Positions 19,633-28,439 are shown, counted from the stretch's first letter. The stretch: DNA of 64,000 bases from DATKWD01 sp963704815 (GCA_963704815.1 CAVPHU010000011.1:74479-138478); one strand, 5' to 3'. The notes: generated from the letters alone by a model not told the origin. Numbers and translations: made by a program.

Positions 19633-20146
19633 ACTTCCCCATCAGGACGAGGTCGACGACGCGCCCGTTCAGTTCGTCGTGCCGTGGCAGGAGACCCTCG
19701 CGGACGAATCCCTCCGATTCACAGAGCCCGATCGCGGCCGTGTTGTGTGCGACCACGTCGAGCCACACCTTTCTCGCCCCACCGGCGAACAGCGCGTCGA
19801 CGACGGACCGCAGGGCGCGCCGGGCGTACCCGCGACGCTTGTCGGCGACGGCCAGGTGGTCCAGCGACACGACCGGGGTGTCGACGGAGCTGAGGGTGGC
19901 GTAGCCGACGACGGCGCCATCGACCTCGAACACCAGATGGAGTGCACCTTCGGCGCCGATGTGGGCCTGGTGTCGGATGCGTTCCCACGCGCCGATCACG
20001 TCGGCGTGCTCGGGCATCCGCTCGATCTCCAGCACGCGGTCGAGATCTTCGAGCGTCGTCGGACGCACCACCAGCTCTCCGTCGATCGCGAACGGCTCGC
20101 CGCCGAGCCGACCGAGCACCCCGTCGGCCACGGCTCGATCGAGCAA
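19604..20146 (-). CDS. GNAT family N-acetyltransferase (probable C-terminal half of HD-GNAT protein)
   Basis: From ELVVRPTTLEDLDRVLEIERMPEHADVIGAW onward the 180 residues form a complete GNAT fold, with the acetyl-CoA loop in VSLDHLAVADKRRGYARRAL and the C-terminal NTAAIGLCESEGFVREG. It probably acetylates an amine on a small molecule or protein; the substrate is unknown. The first 20 residues (LDRAVADGVLGRLGGEPFAI) look like the tail of the HD domain encoded just upstream one frame over, so this is likely the second half of a single HD-GNAT protein separated by a one-base shift near 20177, and the ATG at 20146 may be internal. Confidence 0.7.
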   Translation of the reverse strand: MLDRAVADGVLGRLGGEPFAIDGELVVRPTTLEDLDRVLEIERMPEHADVIGAWERIRHQAHIGAEGALHLVFEVDGAVVGYATLSSVDTPVVSLDHLAVADKRRGYARRALRSVVDALFAGGARKVWLDVVAHNTAAIGLCESEGFVREGLLPRHDELNGRVVDLVLMGKYAADDLGTP

Positions 20147-20177
20147 CGATCTCGCCAGCTCCCACAGTTCCTCCGAA

Positions 20178-20726
20178 CCCGACTCGGATGTGCCGGTTGG
20201 CGTCGTACACCTGCTCGGCTTCGATGCCGTGCTCGTTCCACGTGCGGCCCTGTCCGACGAGGTTGAGGAGCAGCGGCTGGAGCCGGTCGACCGCTGCCGC
20301 GAACCTGGCTTCGGGCGTCACTCGCCCCTCGAACTCGTCGAACAGGGCCCGGAAGGCGGCACCGTCGGGACCCGGCAGCAGCCCGTAGAGGCGCTCGGCG
20401 GCCGCCGCTTCCTTCGCCGCCTTGGACTCCCGGCCGGACGTGTCGTAGAGGAAGGTGTCATCGGCGTCGATCTCGACGATGTCGTGCACCAGGAGAAGCC
20501 GGATGACCTTCGAGACGTCGATCTCCTCGGACGCATGCGACGCGAGCACCCAGGCCATCATGGCCAGGTGCCACGAGTGCTCGGCCGAGTTCTCGAATCG
20601 GGATTGATCGGCGATCCGAGTCCGCCGGTTGATCGCCTTGAGCCGGTCGAGTTCGAGCACGAACGCGAGCCGGTCGCGAAGGTCTGCGTCGCCGACACCG
20701 TCCAGCAACCCGTCGATGTTGGTCAC
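20178..20726 (-). pseudogene. HD-domain phosphohydrolase (YfbR-like), frameshifted into GNAT domain
   Basis: The first 180 codons encode an HD-domain protein: NSAEHSWHLAMMAWVLA and LLLVHDIVEIDADDTF carry the His and His-Asp metal ligands, and NLVGQGRTWNEHGI is typical of the bacterial YfbR/HDDC2 nucleotidase-like group. After NRHIRVG at 20178 the frame turns into low-quality Arg-rich sequence. The next frame continues the expected helix as SEELWELARSLLDRAVADG and then the GNAT domain. A single extra base (around 20177) explains this. It may be a sequencing error or a true mutation; either way, the intact form would be an HD-GNAT fusion of about 370 residues. Confidence 0.7.
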
Positions 20727-20844
20727 TCTGGCGACCGTAGCGGCGCAACGGGGTGATCGATCCCCGGGAGCGCGCGCTCATCGAAGGCCGCCGGACGCGA
20801 GTCGCCAAGCGCCCCTGACGCCGCAGATGCTCGCGATCCGGAAT

Positions 20845-20898
20845 GTTGACCAGTCGACTCGGGTTTGAAATACTCAAATCCCGATCGGATTAGTCAAC
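20845..20898 (+). promoter_or_regulatory. Candidate promoter and operator before sulfur-reduction genes
   Basis: A possible -35 TTGACC (20846) and -10 AATACT (20869) are 17 bases apart. Overlapping them is an imperfect palindrome, GGGTTTGA followed by TCAAATCCC (20861-20882), and an outer pair GTTGAC…GTCAAC (20845 and 20893). This strip is unusually AT-rich against its surroundings and sits about 35-80 bases before the sulfite reductase ATG, so a repressor or activator of sulfur assimilation plausibly binds here. The regulator is not identified. Confidence 0.4.
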
Positions 20899-20928
20899 TA
20901 TTGCCGCGAGGCACCCCGGAGCGCCCCA

Positions 20929-22704
20929 ATGACGACCCATGACGTCGTGATCGACCCCGAGATGGTCGCCGACATCGAGAAGTTCGACGCCCAGCTCGAG
21001 CGCTATCTGAACGGCGACCTGAGCGAGGACGTCTTCCGGGTCTTCCGCCTCACCAACGGCATCTACGGCCAGCGCCAGGGTGGAACGAACCAGATGGTGC
21101 GGGTGAAGGTCCCCTACGGATCGCTCACCCCGGCCCAACTCGACATGTTCGGGCACCTGGCCGACGAGTACTCGCGAGGGTGGGGCCACATCACGACGCG
21201 GCAGAACCTGCAGTTCCACTTCGTCGAACTGACCCGCATCCCCGATCTCATGCGCGACCTCATGAGCGTCGGCCTCACCAGCCGCGAGGCCTGCGGCGAC
21301 ACCGTCCGGACCGTCCAGGGCTGCCACCTCGCCGGCGCGTGCCCGTTCGAGGTCCTCGACATCTCGGCCTGGGCCGACGCGGCCACCCGCCACTTCCTGC
21401 GCAACCCGCTCGTTCAGCGGCTGCCCCGAAAGTTCAAGATCAACTTCTCGGGCTGCGCCACCGACTGCGGCCAGGCGATGTTCAACGATGCCGGTGTCAT
21501 CGCCACCAGCCGAACGCTCGACGACGGCACCATCGAGCCGGGATTCCGGGTGTTCGTCGCCGGCGGCCTCGGGGCGACGCCTCACCCGGCCCTGGCCCTC
21601 GAGGACTTCACCACCCGCGACGACCTGATGGCCACACTCGAGGCCATCCTCCGGGTGTTCGCCAACCATGGCAACCGCGACAACAAGCTGCGAGCCCGGA
21701 TGAAGTGGCTCGTCGACACCATGGGGTGGGACGAGCTCCAGGCCCGCATCCTCAAAGAACGTGAGTTCCTCGTCGCCTCGTCGACGTGGCCAGGCGGCGT
21801 GCCCATCGAGGTCGAGAAGGCCGGCGACTCCCCCGCCGGCCTCGCCACCGGCATCACCCCGACCGCCATGGGTCAGGGGACTCCGGTCAGCCTGACCCGC
21901 CGCGGCGACTACGAGCGATGGGAGGACGCGAACGTCGTACGGGGCGTGGCCAAAGGAACCGTTTCGGCCTACGCCTGGGCCCGTCTCGGCGACATCACCT
22001 CCGATCAGTTCCGCGCCCTCGCGTCCATCCAGCGTGAGCTCGGCTCCGAGGTCCGGGTCACCAACCGCCAGAATCTCGTGTTCCGCGACCTCACCGAGGA
22101 CCAACTCGAGGTGCTGTTCGAACGGCTCGCGGTCATCGGCATGGCCGAGCCGGGGGCCGAGTTGGCTCGCGACGTGGTGGCGTGCCCCGGTGCCGACACC
22201 TGCAACCTCGCGGTCACCCAGTCACGCGGCCTGGCCGATGCCATCGGGGTCGCCCTCGAGGACGCAGGGCTCGCCGAGGTCGGCGGGATCCGCACCAACA
22301 TCAGCGGCTGCACCAACAGCTGCGGCCAGCACCACTCCTCCGACATCGGGTTCTTCGGTGCCGAGCGCCGAGCCCATGGCCGGTCGGCTCCGGGCTATCA
22401 GATGCTGCTCGGCGGCTACGTCGGCCAGGAGAAGATGGAGTTCGGACAGAAGGCACTCAGGCTGCCGGCCAAGAACGCACCGGAGGCCGCGGTCCGGGTC
22501 GTGCAGCGTTTCGCCGACGAACGATCGGCGGGTGAGGACTTCCGGAGCTGGCTCGAGGGCGCCGGTGGGGCCACGGCCGTGGGTGATTCGCTCAAGGACC
22601 TCGACGACTTCCCGGCCTTCGAACAGGACCCCGACTTCTACACCGACTACGGCGAGACCGGTCCGTACGTGAAGGACATCGGCGAGTCCGAGTGCGCCAC
22701 CTGA
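20929..22704 (+). CDS. Ferredoxin-type sulfite (nitrite/sulfite) reductase
   Basis: The 591-residue enzyme has the duplicated siroheme reductase layout: a ferrodoxin-like half-domain (YGSLTPAQLDMFGHLADEY, WGHITTRQNLQFHFV) and a second copy with VTNRQNLVFRDL. The four iron-sulfur/siroheme cysteines are in place, C419-X5-C425 (CPGADTCNLAV) and C461-X3-C465 (SGCTNSCGQHH). Assimilatory sulfite and nitrite reductases share this fold; the directly overlapping APS/PAPS reductase gene downstream argues for sulfite to sulfide. It begins the two-gene operon behind the candidate operator at 20845-20898. Confidence 0.93.
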   Translation: MTTHDVVIDPEMVADIEKFDAQLERYLNGDLSEDVFRVFRLTNGIYGQRQGGTNQMVRVKVPYGSLTPAQLDMFGHLADEYSRGWGHITTRQNLQFHFVELTRIPDLMRDLMSVGLTSREACGDTVRTVQGCHLAGACPFEVLDISAWADAATRHFLRNPLVQRLPRKFKINFSGCATDCGQAMFNDAGVIATSRTLDDGTIEPGFRVFVAGGLGATPHPALALEDFTTRDDLMATLEAILRVFANHGNRDNKLRARMKWLVDTMGWDELQARILKEREFLVASSTWPGGVPIEVEKAGDSPAGLATGITPTAMGQGTPVSLTRRGDYERWEDANVVRGVAKGTVSAYAWARLGDITSDQFRALASIQRELGSEVRVTNRQNLVFRDLTEDQLEVLFERLAVIGMAEPGAELARDVVACPGADTCNLAVTQSRGLADAIGVALEDAGLAEVGGIRTNISGCTNSCGQHHSSDIGFFGAERRAHGRSAPGYQMLLGGYVGQEKMEFGQKALRLPAKNAPEAAVRVVQRFADERSAGEDFRSWLEGAGGATAVGDSLKDLDDFPAFEQDPDFYTDYGETGPYVKDIGESECAT

Positions 22705-23438
22705 GCACGCGACCCGCCCTCACCACCGTGTCCCCCACCACCGTGCCATCACCCACCGGAGACCTGGCCCACTCGCCCGTCCCCGCCTTCTCCGACCACG
22801 ACCTCGCCGAGCTCAACGAGCACTTCGAATCGGCTCCGGCCAGCAAGATCGTGCAATGGGCGGTCGACACGTTCTCGCCTCACCTGTCGCTCACCGCATC
22901 CATGACCGACGCCGTGGTGATCGATCTGGCGACCAAGGTCGACCCCGCGATCGAGGTGGTGTTCATCGACACCGGCTACCACTTCCCCGAGACGCTCGAG
23001 ACCGTCGAGCTCGTCCGTCGGCGCTACGGCCTCAACCTCCGGATGATGACCGTGCCCCACCACGCCGAGGAGCTGTGGAAGGTCGACCCCGAGAACTGCT
23101 GCTCCGCGGTCAAGGTGGGCCAGCTCGACCGGGCCCTCGCTGGCAAGCAGGCCTGGATGAGCGGGCTTCGCCGGGTCGAGGCCGACAGCCGCGGCCAGGC
23201 CCCGGTCATCGCCCGTGACATGCGTGGGCTGGTGAAGATCAACCCCATCGCCCACTGGTCCGACCGCGACGTGAACGACTACATCGACGCCCATGACGTG
23301 CCGGTGAACCCGCTGATCGCCCGCGGCTACCTGTCCATCGGCTGCATGCCGTGCACCGTGCCGGCAACCAACGTCAACGATCCCCGGTCAGGACGCTGGA
23401 ACGGCCAGAACAAGACCGAGTGCGGCATCCACGTGTAG
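22692..23438 (+). CDS. cysH: Adenylyl-sulfate / phosphoadenylyl-sulfate reductase
   Basis: The 248-residue protein reduces activated sulfate to sulfite for the preceding reductase. It has LSLTASMTDAVVIDL and VVFIDTGYHFPETLE (PP-loop-type nucleotide site), the two cysteine pairs CC (ENCCSAVK) and CxxC (CMPCT) that bind a 4Fe-4S cluster, and the C-terminal nucleophile in KTECGIHV. The CC/CxxC set marks the iron-sulfur type, which in most bacteria prefers APS over PAPS. The GTG start overlaps the sulfite reductase stop by 13 bases, so the pair is translationally coupled. The first 25 residues are not conserved, and a later start is possible. Confidence 0.93.
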   Translation: MRHLSTRPALTTVSPTTVPSPTGDLAHSPVPAFSDHDLAELNEHFESAPASKIVQWAVDTFSPHLSLTASMTDAVVIDLATKVDPAIEVVFIDTGYHFPETLETVELVRRRYGLNLRMMTVPHHAEELWKVDPENCCSAVKVGQLDRALAGKQAWMSGLRRVEADSRGQAPVIARDMRGLVKINPIAHWSDRDVNDYIDAHDVPVNPLIARGYLSIGCMPCTVPATNVNDPRSGRWNGQNKTECGIHV

Positions 23439-23439
23439 C

Positions 23440-23600
23440 TGCGTTCCCCGGCCACGCAGGCCGCTCTTGGCCGGCCTCCTCGTGCCTCGTCGGCCTCGCA
23501 TCGCCACCGCTGCTCCGCAGCCTCACGAGTTTCCCGTTCCCCGTCGTGCTGGTTCGGTCGCTCCGCTCCCTGGTTCGGCAGGCCGGCGAGGCGACGAAGG
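23440..23600 (-). repeat. Degenerate copy of the dispersed GC-rich intergenic repeat
   Basis: Read on the minus strand this stretch contains GATGCGAGGCC…GAGGAGGCCGG…GCGGCCTGCGTGGCC followed by GGGGAACG. It aligns in order with the copy at 27,228-27,300 and more distantly with the arrays at 43.5 and 50.5 kb. It fills the gap between the convergent cysH and flavin reductase genes. No gene is visible in it. Confidence 0.55.
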
Positions 23601-23618
23601 AGCCGAGTGGCCGAGGCA

Positions 23619-24116
23619 TCAGTGCCGTTTGACGCCGCCGTACTTCATTCTGGTGTCGCTCATCGACGCGGCTCTGGCCTCATCGTCGTTGATGCCGGCG
23701 GAGACCACTTCGCCGATGAACAGGGTGTGGGTCCCCAGGTCGTGTGACTGCCTGACCTCGCAGTCCAACCAGGCCAGCGCCTCGTCGAAGACGGGCGCAC
23801 CCGTCGCCTCCTCGTGGACCGCGCGCCCGTTCAACTCGCCGTTCTCGTAGGTCGCGGGCTTCGAGAACTTCACGAAGACCCTGGTGTTCTCGGCATCCCA
23901 GAGATTGACGGTGAACGACCCGCCGTCGCTGATGAGGCGATGGGTCACGGCCGAGTTGTCGACGCCGATGCCGACGAGGACCGGCTCCATGGACAACTGG
24001 GTGATCCAACTCGTCGTCATCCCGTTTCGCTCATCACCTGATCGGGAGCCGACCAGTGCGAGCGCGTTGGGGATCTTCCAGGTGACGCGGTTCAGGAGTT
24101 CGTCGTCGAGTGGCAC
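23619..24116 (-). CDS. Flavin reductase family protein
   Basis: About 165 residues form the FMN-binding split barrel of the flavin reductase / flavoredoxin family: VTWKIPNALALVGSRSGDERNGMTTSWITQLSMEPVLVGIGV, then HRLISDGGSFTVNLWD, and LDCEVRQSHDLGTHTLFIGEVVSAG. Such proteins supply reduced flavin to a monooxygenase or reduce small acceptors. The frame is open to 24221, but that would overlap the upstream gene by 50 bases with non-conserved residues. I choose the GTG at 24116, directly before the conserved region. The partner enzyme is not evident. Confidence 0.85.
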   Translation of the reverse strand: MPLDDELLNRVTWKIPNALALVGSRSGDERNGMTTSWITQLSMEPVLVGIGVDNSAVTHRLISDGGSFTVNLWDAENTRVFVKFSKPATYENGELNGRAVHEEATGAPVFDEALAWLDCEVRQSHDLGTHTLFIGEVVSAGINDDEARAASMSDTRMKYGGVKRH

Positions 24117-24171
24117 CCGGCCATCGTAGGGCCGCAGGCGAGTTTCGGGATGGGCGGACCGGGTGACCCGA

Positions 24172-25638
24172 TCAGGTGTCCACGCCGAAGCAGAGGTAGA
24201 TCGGACGGGCGTCCTGATCACCCGATCGGCTGCTCGAACGGCTCACCGTCCATCGAATTCGCTGGCCACTGTCCTCGGGATGCGGCCACGACAGGGTCTG
24301 CTGAGCCAGTCCCTCGTCCATCACCCGGGCGAACAGGCGACCGAACTCGTCCCAGGCTCCGTCGGAGCCCTTCGCCGAACGGAACGGCCGGCCGAGCAGG
24401 TCGGCGACCGTCAGTCCGAGCCGCGCCGCCAACTCGTCGTTGCAGAACACGACGCGGCCGTCTCCGGAGATGGCGATCATCAGCATGCGGGCAGTGTCGC
24501 CCAGGCTGGCGGCCATCAGGTCGACGTCCTCGTCGGATGCGCCGGCATCGGGCACGAACTTGGTGGGAGCCGGCTCGGCATCGGGGGCGAGCGACGTCGA
24601 CCGCAGCCGGGCGCCTGCACCGGACCGGGAGCCCACAGCGGGATCGGCCACGATCACCCGGCCTTCCGGCGACACCCGGGACACGGCCGACGCGCGGTCG
24701 GCCGGCGTGCGGATCTCGATCAGCCAGCCCAGTTCGGGGTTGGCCACGACGTCGACCTCGGCGCCGCGGTCGGTGGCGATGGCGGCCACGGGGTCGGAGA
24801 TGGTGGGGCGGGTGGGCCATCCCTCGGTCAGCAGCTTCGGGCGGATCGAGGCGACCCAGTCCGACCCGGAACGGGCGAACTCGATGCGGATCCCACTCTT
24901 GGGGCTGATGTCCGCCAGTGGAGAGGCCAAGGCCTCCAGCACGGCGACGAGGGTCTTCTCGCTCTCGGCGTCGATGACCGCATCGGTCGTGGTCAGGGCC
25001 AACTCGAGGCGATCCTCGTCGAGATGGAGCGCGGCAGCCGCGCTCTCGGGGAGGTGCTCATGCGGCTCGGTGGGCGGCGCGTCGGCATGGGTCTCGGCGC
25101 CACCGTCGGCGGTCTCACCCACAGGTTCGGTCCGGAGGTCGATGTCGAGGTCGGGCTCGGGCTCGGGCTCGGGCTGGGGCGGATCGACGCCGGGCTCGGG
25201 CGCCGAGGGTTCGAGGCCGGCTCCGTTGGCCCGGGCGAGGGTCACTGCGGCGCTGCGCCCGATCCGGGCGGCGAGTGCGCCGACCAAGGCCCGGTCCTCG
25301 GCGACGGGCACGCTGGTGTTCTCGTTCCGGAGCACCGACAGCACGCCGACCACTTCGCCCCCGCCCTCGATGCGCGAGGCCACGAGATGGCACTCGCCCC
25401 TCGGCATCCAGGCTCGGTACGAGGCGCTCCAGAACGGGGGCAGGCTCGTGCCGACGTGTTCGACGACGACGCCGGTCGTTCCCAGGGCTCGATGCAACGG
25501 GCCGGGCGCGGTGATGGCCGGTTCGTCGACACCCGCGGGGCGAAGGACCCGTGTGGTGCGGTCATAGAGGTGGATCCGGGCGCGACCACCGAAGAGGTCG
25601 TCGAGCAACCCGAGGATCAGCCCCAACGAGCCATCCAC
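24172..25638 (-). CDS. GAF- and PAS-domain signalling protein without catalytic output
   Basis: The 488-residue protein starts with a GAF-like domain (about 1-130: RARIHLYDRTTRVLRPAG, GECHLVASRIEGGGEVVGVLSVLRNE, VAEDRALVGALAARIGRSAAV). A Pro/Glu-rich linker, a middle region of uncertain fold (about 215-330) and a C-terminal PAS domain follow (MLMIAISGDGRVVFCNDELAARLGLTVADLLGRPF). No kinase, GGDEF, EAL or HTH motif is visible, so it may act by protein contact or simply be poorly recognisable. It is soluble by sequence. A long AG-free gap (25,639-25,735) separates it from coxE-like upstream on the same strand. Confidence 0.7.
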   Translation of the reverse strand: MDGSLGLILGLLDDLFGGRARIHLYDRTTRVLRPAGVDEPAITAPGPLHRALGTTGVVVEHVGTSLPPFWSASYRAWMPRGECHLVASRIEGGGEVVGVLSVLRNENTSVPVAEDRALVGALAARIGRSAAVTLARANGAGLEPSAPEPGVDPPQPEPEPEPDLDIDLRTEPVGETADGGAETHADAPPTEPHEHLPESAAAALHLDEDRLELALTTTDAVIDAESEKTLVAVLEALASPLADISPKSGIRIEFARSGSDWVASIRPKLLTEGWPTRPTISDPVAAIATDRGAEVDVVANPELGWLIEIRTPADRASAVSRVSPEGRVIVADPAVGSRSGAGARLRSTSLAPDAEPAPTKFVPDAGASDEDVDLMAASLGDTARMLMIAISGDGRVVFCNDELAARLGLTVADLLGRPFRSAKGSDGAWDEFGRLFARVMDEGLAQQTLSWPHPEDSGQRIRWTVSRSSSRSGDQDARPIYLCFGVDT

Positions 25639-25735
25639 TGTCTTCCCTCCATCCGCACGCTCCGTCTCCCTGCACCCCCGTTTCTAGCAGGGTTGACCAC
25701 ACAGAGTGAACATGTGGTGGTCCGGACCGCCCGTT

Positions 25736-27220
25736 TCAGGCCAGATTGTCGACGAACTTCTCGAGCTGACGGAGATTCCTGCACTCGAACACCCCGTCGC
25801 AATACGTTCCGTAGTCGGTGAGGATCGAATCGCCGGTGTCCCAGTAGCTGCGCGGTTCGGGGTTGAGCCAGTAGACGTGCCGGGCCCGGTGCTGGATCTC
25901 CTTGATCACCCACGACTGCGACGCGTGGTAGTTGTTCCGGGCGTCGCCCAGGATCATCACGGTGGTCTTGGGGCCGACGTCCTTGCCATAGGTCTGCCAG
26001 AAGACCTCGAAGGCATGTCCGTAGTCGGAGTGGCCGTCGACCCACACCACGTCGGCCTCGGTGTTGACCCGATGGACCGCCTCGGCCACATCGTCGACGC
26101 CTTCGAACAACCGGGTGACCTCGTCGATGCCGTCGATGAACACGAACGAGCGGACCTTGGAGAACTGGCTGCGGATGGCGTAGACGAGATGCAGGGTGAA
26201 GCGGGCGAAGCTCGCCACCGAACCCGAGATGTCGGCGATCACCATGATCTCGGGCTTCGAGGGGCGGGGGTAGCGGAACTTGAGTTCGGCCGGCACGCCG
26301 CCGTAGCTGAGCGAGTGACGCATGGTGCTGCGGAAGTCGAGCGGTCCCTTGCGACCATGCCGGCGCTTGCGAGCCAGGCGGACCGCGAGACGCCGCGTGA
26401 GCGGGTAGATGGCCTTGCGGAGGTTCGCCATCTCCTCGCGGCTCGCATGCATGAAGTCGACGTCCTCGGGCAACGGCTTGCGCAGCGTGCGGGCCATGGC
26501 CTCGACTCCGCGATCGGCGACGAGGGCGCGCCGGATCTCGGCTTCGATCTCACGCTTGAGCTGGTCGACGCGAGACTCGAACTCGTCCTGCTCGAGCCGT
26601 TCCTCGAGCGGGGTGAGTGGCTCGGGTGCCTGTTCTCGGGCACCATCCATCAGGTTCTCGAGCACGGCATCGAGATCGAGGTTCCGGAGGGTGCGGTAGA
26701 GGTAGTAGGTGCCGCCCACCGGGCGACCGGGCTCCATGCCCGCATAGCGCCGCACCGACTGGCGGGCGACGGCCCGCATCAGGGCCTCATCACCCTGCTG
26801 GAGCGCCTTGTAGAGCATCTCGGCGATCTCTTCGGGCGTCATGTCGCCGCCGCCCTGGCCGGCCTGCTGACCCTGTTGCTGTTGGAGCTGTTCGAGGTCG
26901 AGGTCCTCGAGCAGCTGCTCGAAGTCCACCTCGGCGTCGGCATCGAGCGAGTAGTGGCTGCCGCGGTGCGAGAAGTAGACCTCGAACACCGTCTCGAACG
27001 CCCGCCAGTGGGCGTGGTTCTTGACCAACGTGGCGGCGAGGGCGTACTTGAAGGCGTCGCGGTCCTCCAGCGGGATGTGCTTGACCGCCTCCATGGCGTC
27101 GAGGTTCTCGGTCAGGCTGACCGGCAGCCCGGCCTCTCGCAGCTCCTGCATGAACCCCGCGAGGAGCTCGGTGATCGCGATGCCGGCACCGATGGGCGCC
27201 GTCGCGTCGATGTCAGTCAC
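25736..27220 (-). CDS. CoxE-like VWA-domain protein
   Basis: The 494-residue protein has an N-terminal helical part (GFMQELREAGLPVSLTENLDAMEAVKHIPL) and a Gln-rich acidic segment near residue 115. A C-terminal von Willebrand A domain follows, with an intact metal-ion site (IADISGSVASFARFTLHLVYAI, and later threonine/aspartate in VWVDGHSDYGHAFEVF). CoxE proteins pair with MoxR AAA ATPases to remodel metalloenzymes, such as CO dehydrogenase. Here the MoxR gene lies immediately upstream with an eight-base overlap, but no target enzyme genes are nearby, so the client is unknown. Confidence 0.9.
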   Translation of the reverse strand: MTDIDATAPIGAGIAITELLAGFMQELREAGLPVSLTENLDAMEAVKHIPLEDRDAFKYALAATLVKNHAHWRAFETVFEVYFSHRGSHYSLDADAEVDFEQLLEDLDLEQLQQQQGQQAGQGGGDMTPEEIAEMLYKALQQGDEALMRAVARQSVRRYAGMEPGRPVGGTYYLYRTLRNLDLDAVLENLMDGAREQAPEPLTPLEERLEQDEFESRVDQLKREIEAEIRRALVADRGVEAMARTLRKPLPEDVDFMHASREEMANLRKAIYPLTRRLAVRLARKRRHGRKGPLDFRSTMRHSLSYGGVPAELKFRYPRPSKPEIMVIADISGSVASFARFTLHLVYAIRSQFSKVRSFVFIDGIDEVTRLFEGVDDVAEAVHRVNTEADVVWVDGHSDYGHAFEVFWQTYGKDVGPKTTVMILGDARNNYHASQSWVIKEIQHRARHVYWLNPEPRSYWDTGDSILTDYGTYCDGVFECRNLRQLEKFVDNLA

Positions 27221-28193
27221 GTTCCCATCCGTTCCCCGGCCACGGAGGCCGCAACTGGACGCTCCTCCGCTGGCGCTCCGTCACTCGCATCCGACGGGCA
27301 GCCCAGCATCTCACGCGCTCGGTGAGGTCGTCGTCGGAGGCGAACTCCTTCTTCGCCTTCTCGACGTCGCTGTGGTACTTGAGCAGGATGTTCGCCGTGT
27401 TGATGGCGGTGTCGGCGTCGACCTTCTCGATGCCGAGCAGCAACAGCGTGCGGGCCCAGTCGAGCGTCTCGGAGACCGACGGGGCCTTCTTGAGCTCGAG
27501 CTGACGGATCGAGCGAACGATGCGGGCGACCTGGTCGGCGAGGCTCTCGGTGATGTCGGGAACCTTGGTGAGCACGATCTCCTTCTCACGCTCGAGCTCT
27601 GGGTAGTCGACGTGCAGGTAGAGGCAGCGACGCTTGAGCGCCTCGCTCAGCTCGCGGGTGTTGTTCGAGGTCAGGAACACGAGCGGAATCTGCTTCGCGG
27701 GAATCGTGCCCAGCTCGGGGATCGACACCGTGTAGTCGGAGAGGATCTCGAGCAGCAGGGCCTCGGTCTCGAGTTCGACCCGGTCGACCTCGTCGATCAG
27801 CAGCACCACCGGCTCTTCGGCCCGGATGGCTTCGAGCAGCGGGCGGGTGAGCAGGAACTCGTCGGAGAAGATGTCGTCTTCGAGCTCGCTCCAGTCGGAC
27901 GACTCGCCCTCGGCCTGGATGCGCAGCAACTGCTTCTTGTAGTTCCACTCGTAGAGGGCCTTGCTCTCGTCGAGGCCCTCGTAGCACTGGAGGCGGATGA
28001 GCTTGGCACCGGCGATCTCGGCGACCGACTTGGCGAGCTGGGTCTTGCCGGTGCCGGCCGGCCCCTCGACGAGGACCGGCTTCTGGAGGCGGTCGGCCAG
28101 GTAGACGACCCCGGCGATTCCCTCGTCGGCCAGGTATTCGACCTTCTTCAGGTTCTCTCGAACTTCCTCGACCGACTCGAAGCGATGCGCCAT
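27213..28193 (-). CDS. MoxR-family AAA ATPase
   Basis: The 326-residue ATPase has Walker A EGPAGTGKTQLAK, Walker B VVLLIDEVDR, a sensor region VFLTSNNTRELSEALKRRCLYL and a MoxR-type lid. It presumably works as a hexamer on the client bound by the CoxE-like VWA protein encoded just downstream. The last 30 or so residues (RMRVTERQRRSVQLRPPWPGNGWERD) are not conserved in the family and are encoded by a copy of the dispersed GC-rich repeat, which appears to have replaced or extended the natural C-terminus. Confidence 0.92.
   Translation of the reverse strand: MAHRFESVEEVRENLKKVEYLADEGIAGVVYLADRLQKPVLVEGPAGTGKTQLAKSVAEIAGAKLIRLQCYEGLDESKALYEWNYKKQLLRIQAEGESSDWSELEDDIFSDEFLLTRPLLEAIRAEEPVVLLIDEVDRVELETEALLLEILSDYTVSIPELGTIPAKQIPLVFLTSNNTRELSEALKRRCLYLHVDYPELEREKEIVLTKVPDITESLADQVARIVRSIRQLELKKAPSVSETLDWARTLLLLGIEKVDADTAINTANILLKYHSDVEKAKKEFASDDDLTERVRCWAARRMRVTERQRRSVQLRPPWPGNGWERD
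27228..27300 (-). repeat. Degenerate dispersed repeat inside the moxR 3' end
   Basis: On the minus strand, GATGCGAGTGACGGAGCGCC…CGGAGGAGC…GCGGCCTCCGTGGCC is recognisably the same design as the tandem units at 43.5 kb (ACGGAGGCGCCAGCCGGAGGAGC…GGCTCCGTGCC). It codes for the tail of the MoxR protein. Confidence 0.6.
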
Positions 28194-28412
28194 CCAGCGA
28201 GGCTACCTGTGCGCTTGACCGCACGGTCAAGACGAATGCGCGGCCGAACCGGCGACCTGGGACCTCGATCAGGTCGACACGGTCGTCATGGAAGCCGCGG
28301 CGTGAGGCTCACGTGTGGCGGCCAGAGCAGCCGGCGTTCGACGTCGAAGAACCTCTCGTGGCCCCTCAGCACCCAGAGAACGCAAGGATTTCCTGGATTT
28401 CCTCTTGTGTGA

Positions 28413-28428
28413 TCGAACATGTGTTCGT
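28413..28428. promoter_or_regulatory. LexA-binding SOS box (actinobacterial type)
   Basis: TCGAACATGTGTTCGT matches the actinobacterial SOS consensus TCGAAC-N4-GTTCGA at 11 of 12 fixed positions. It lies 12 bases before the ATG of the HNH gene (28440). An in-frame ATG inside the box (28419) is therefore not the start I choose. Mycobacterial 13E12-repeat genes are known to carry LexA boxes, so the pairing fits. No other copy of the box was noticed in the window. Confidence 0.8.
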
Positions 28429-28439
28429 ACACTGGCGGA

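Noticed and set aside
20170..20185. Programmed ribosomal frameshift in the HD-GNAT gene
   Set aside because: No slippery heptamer, internal Shine-Dalgarno or downstream structure was seen at the shift point.
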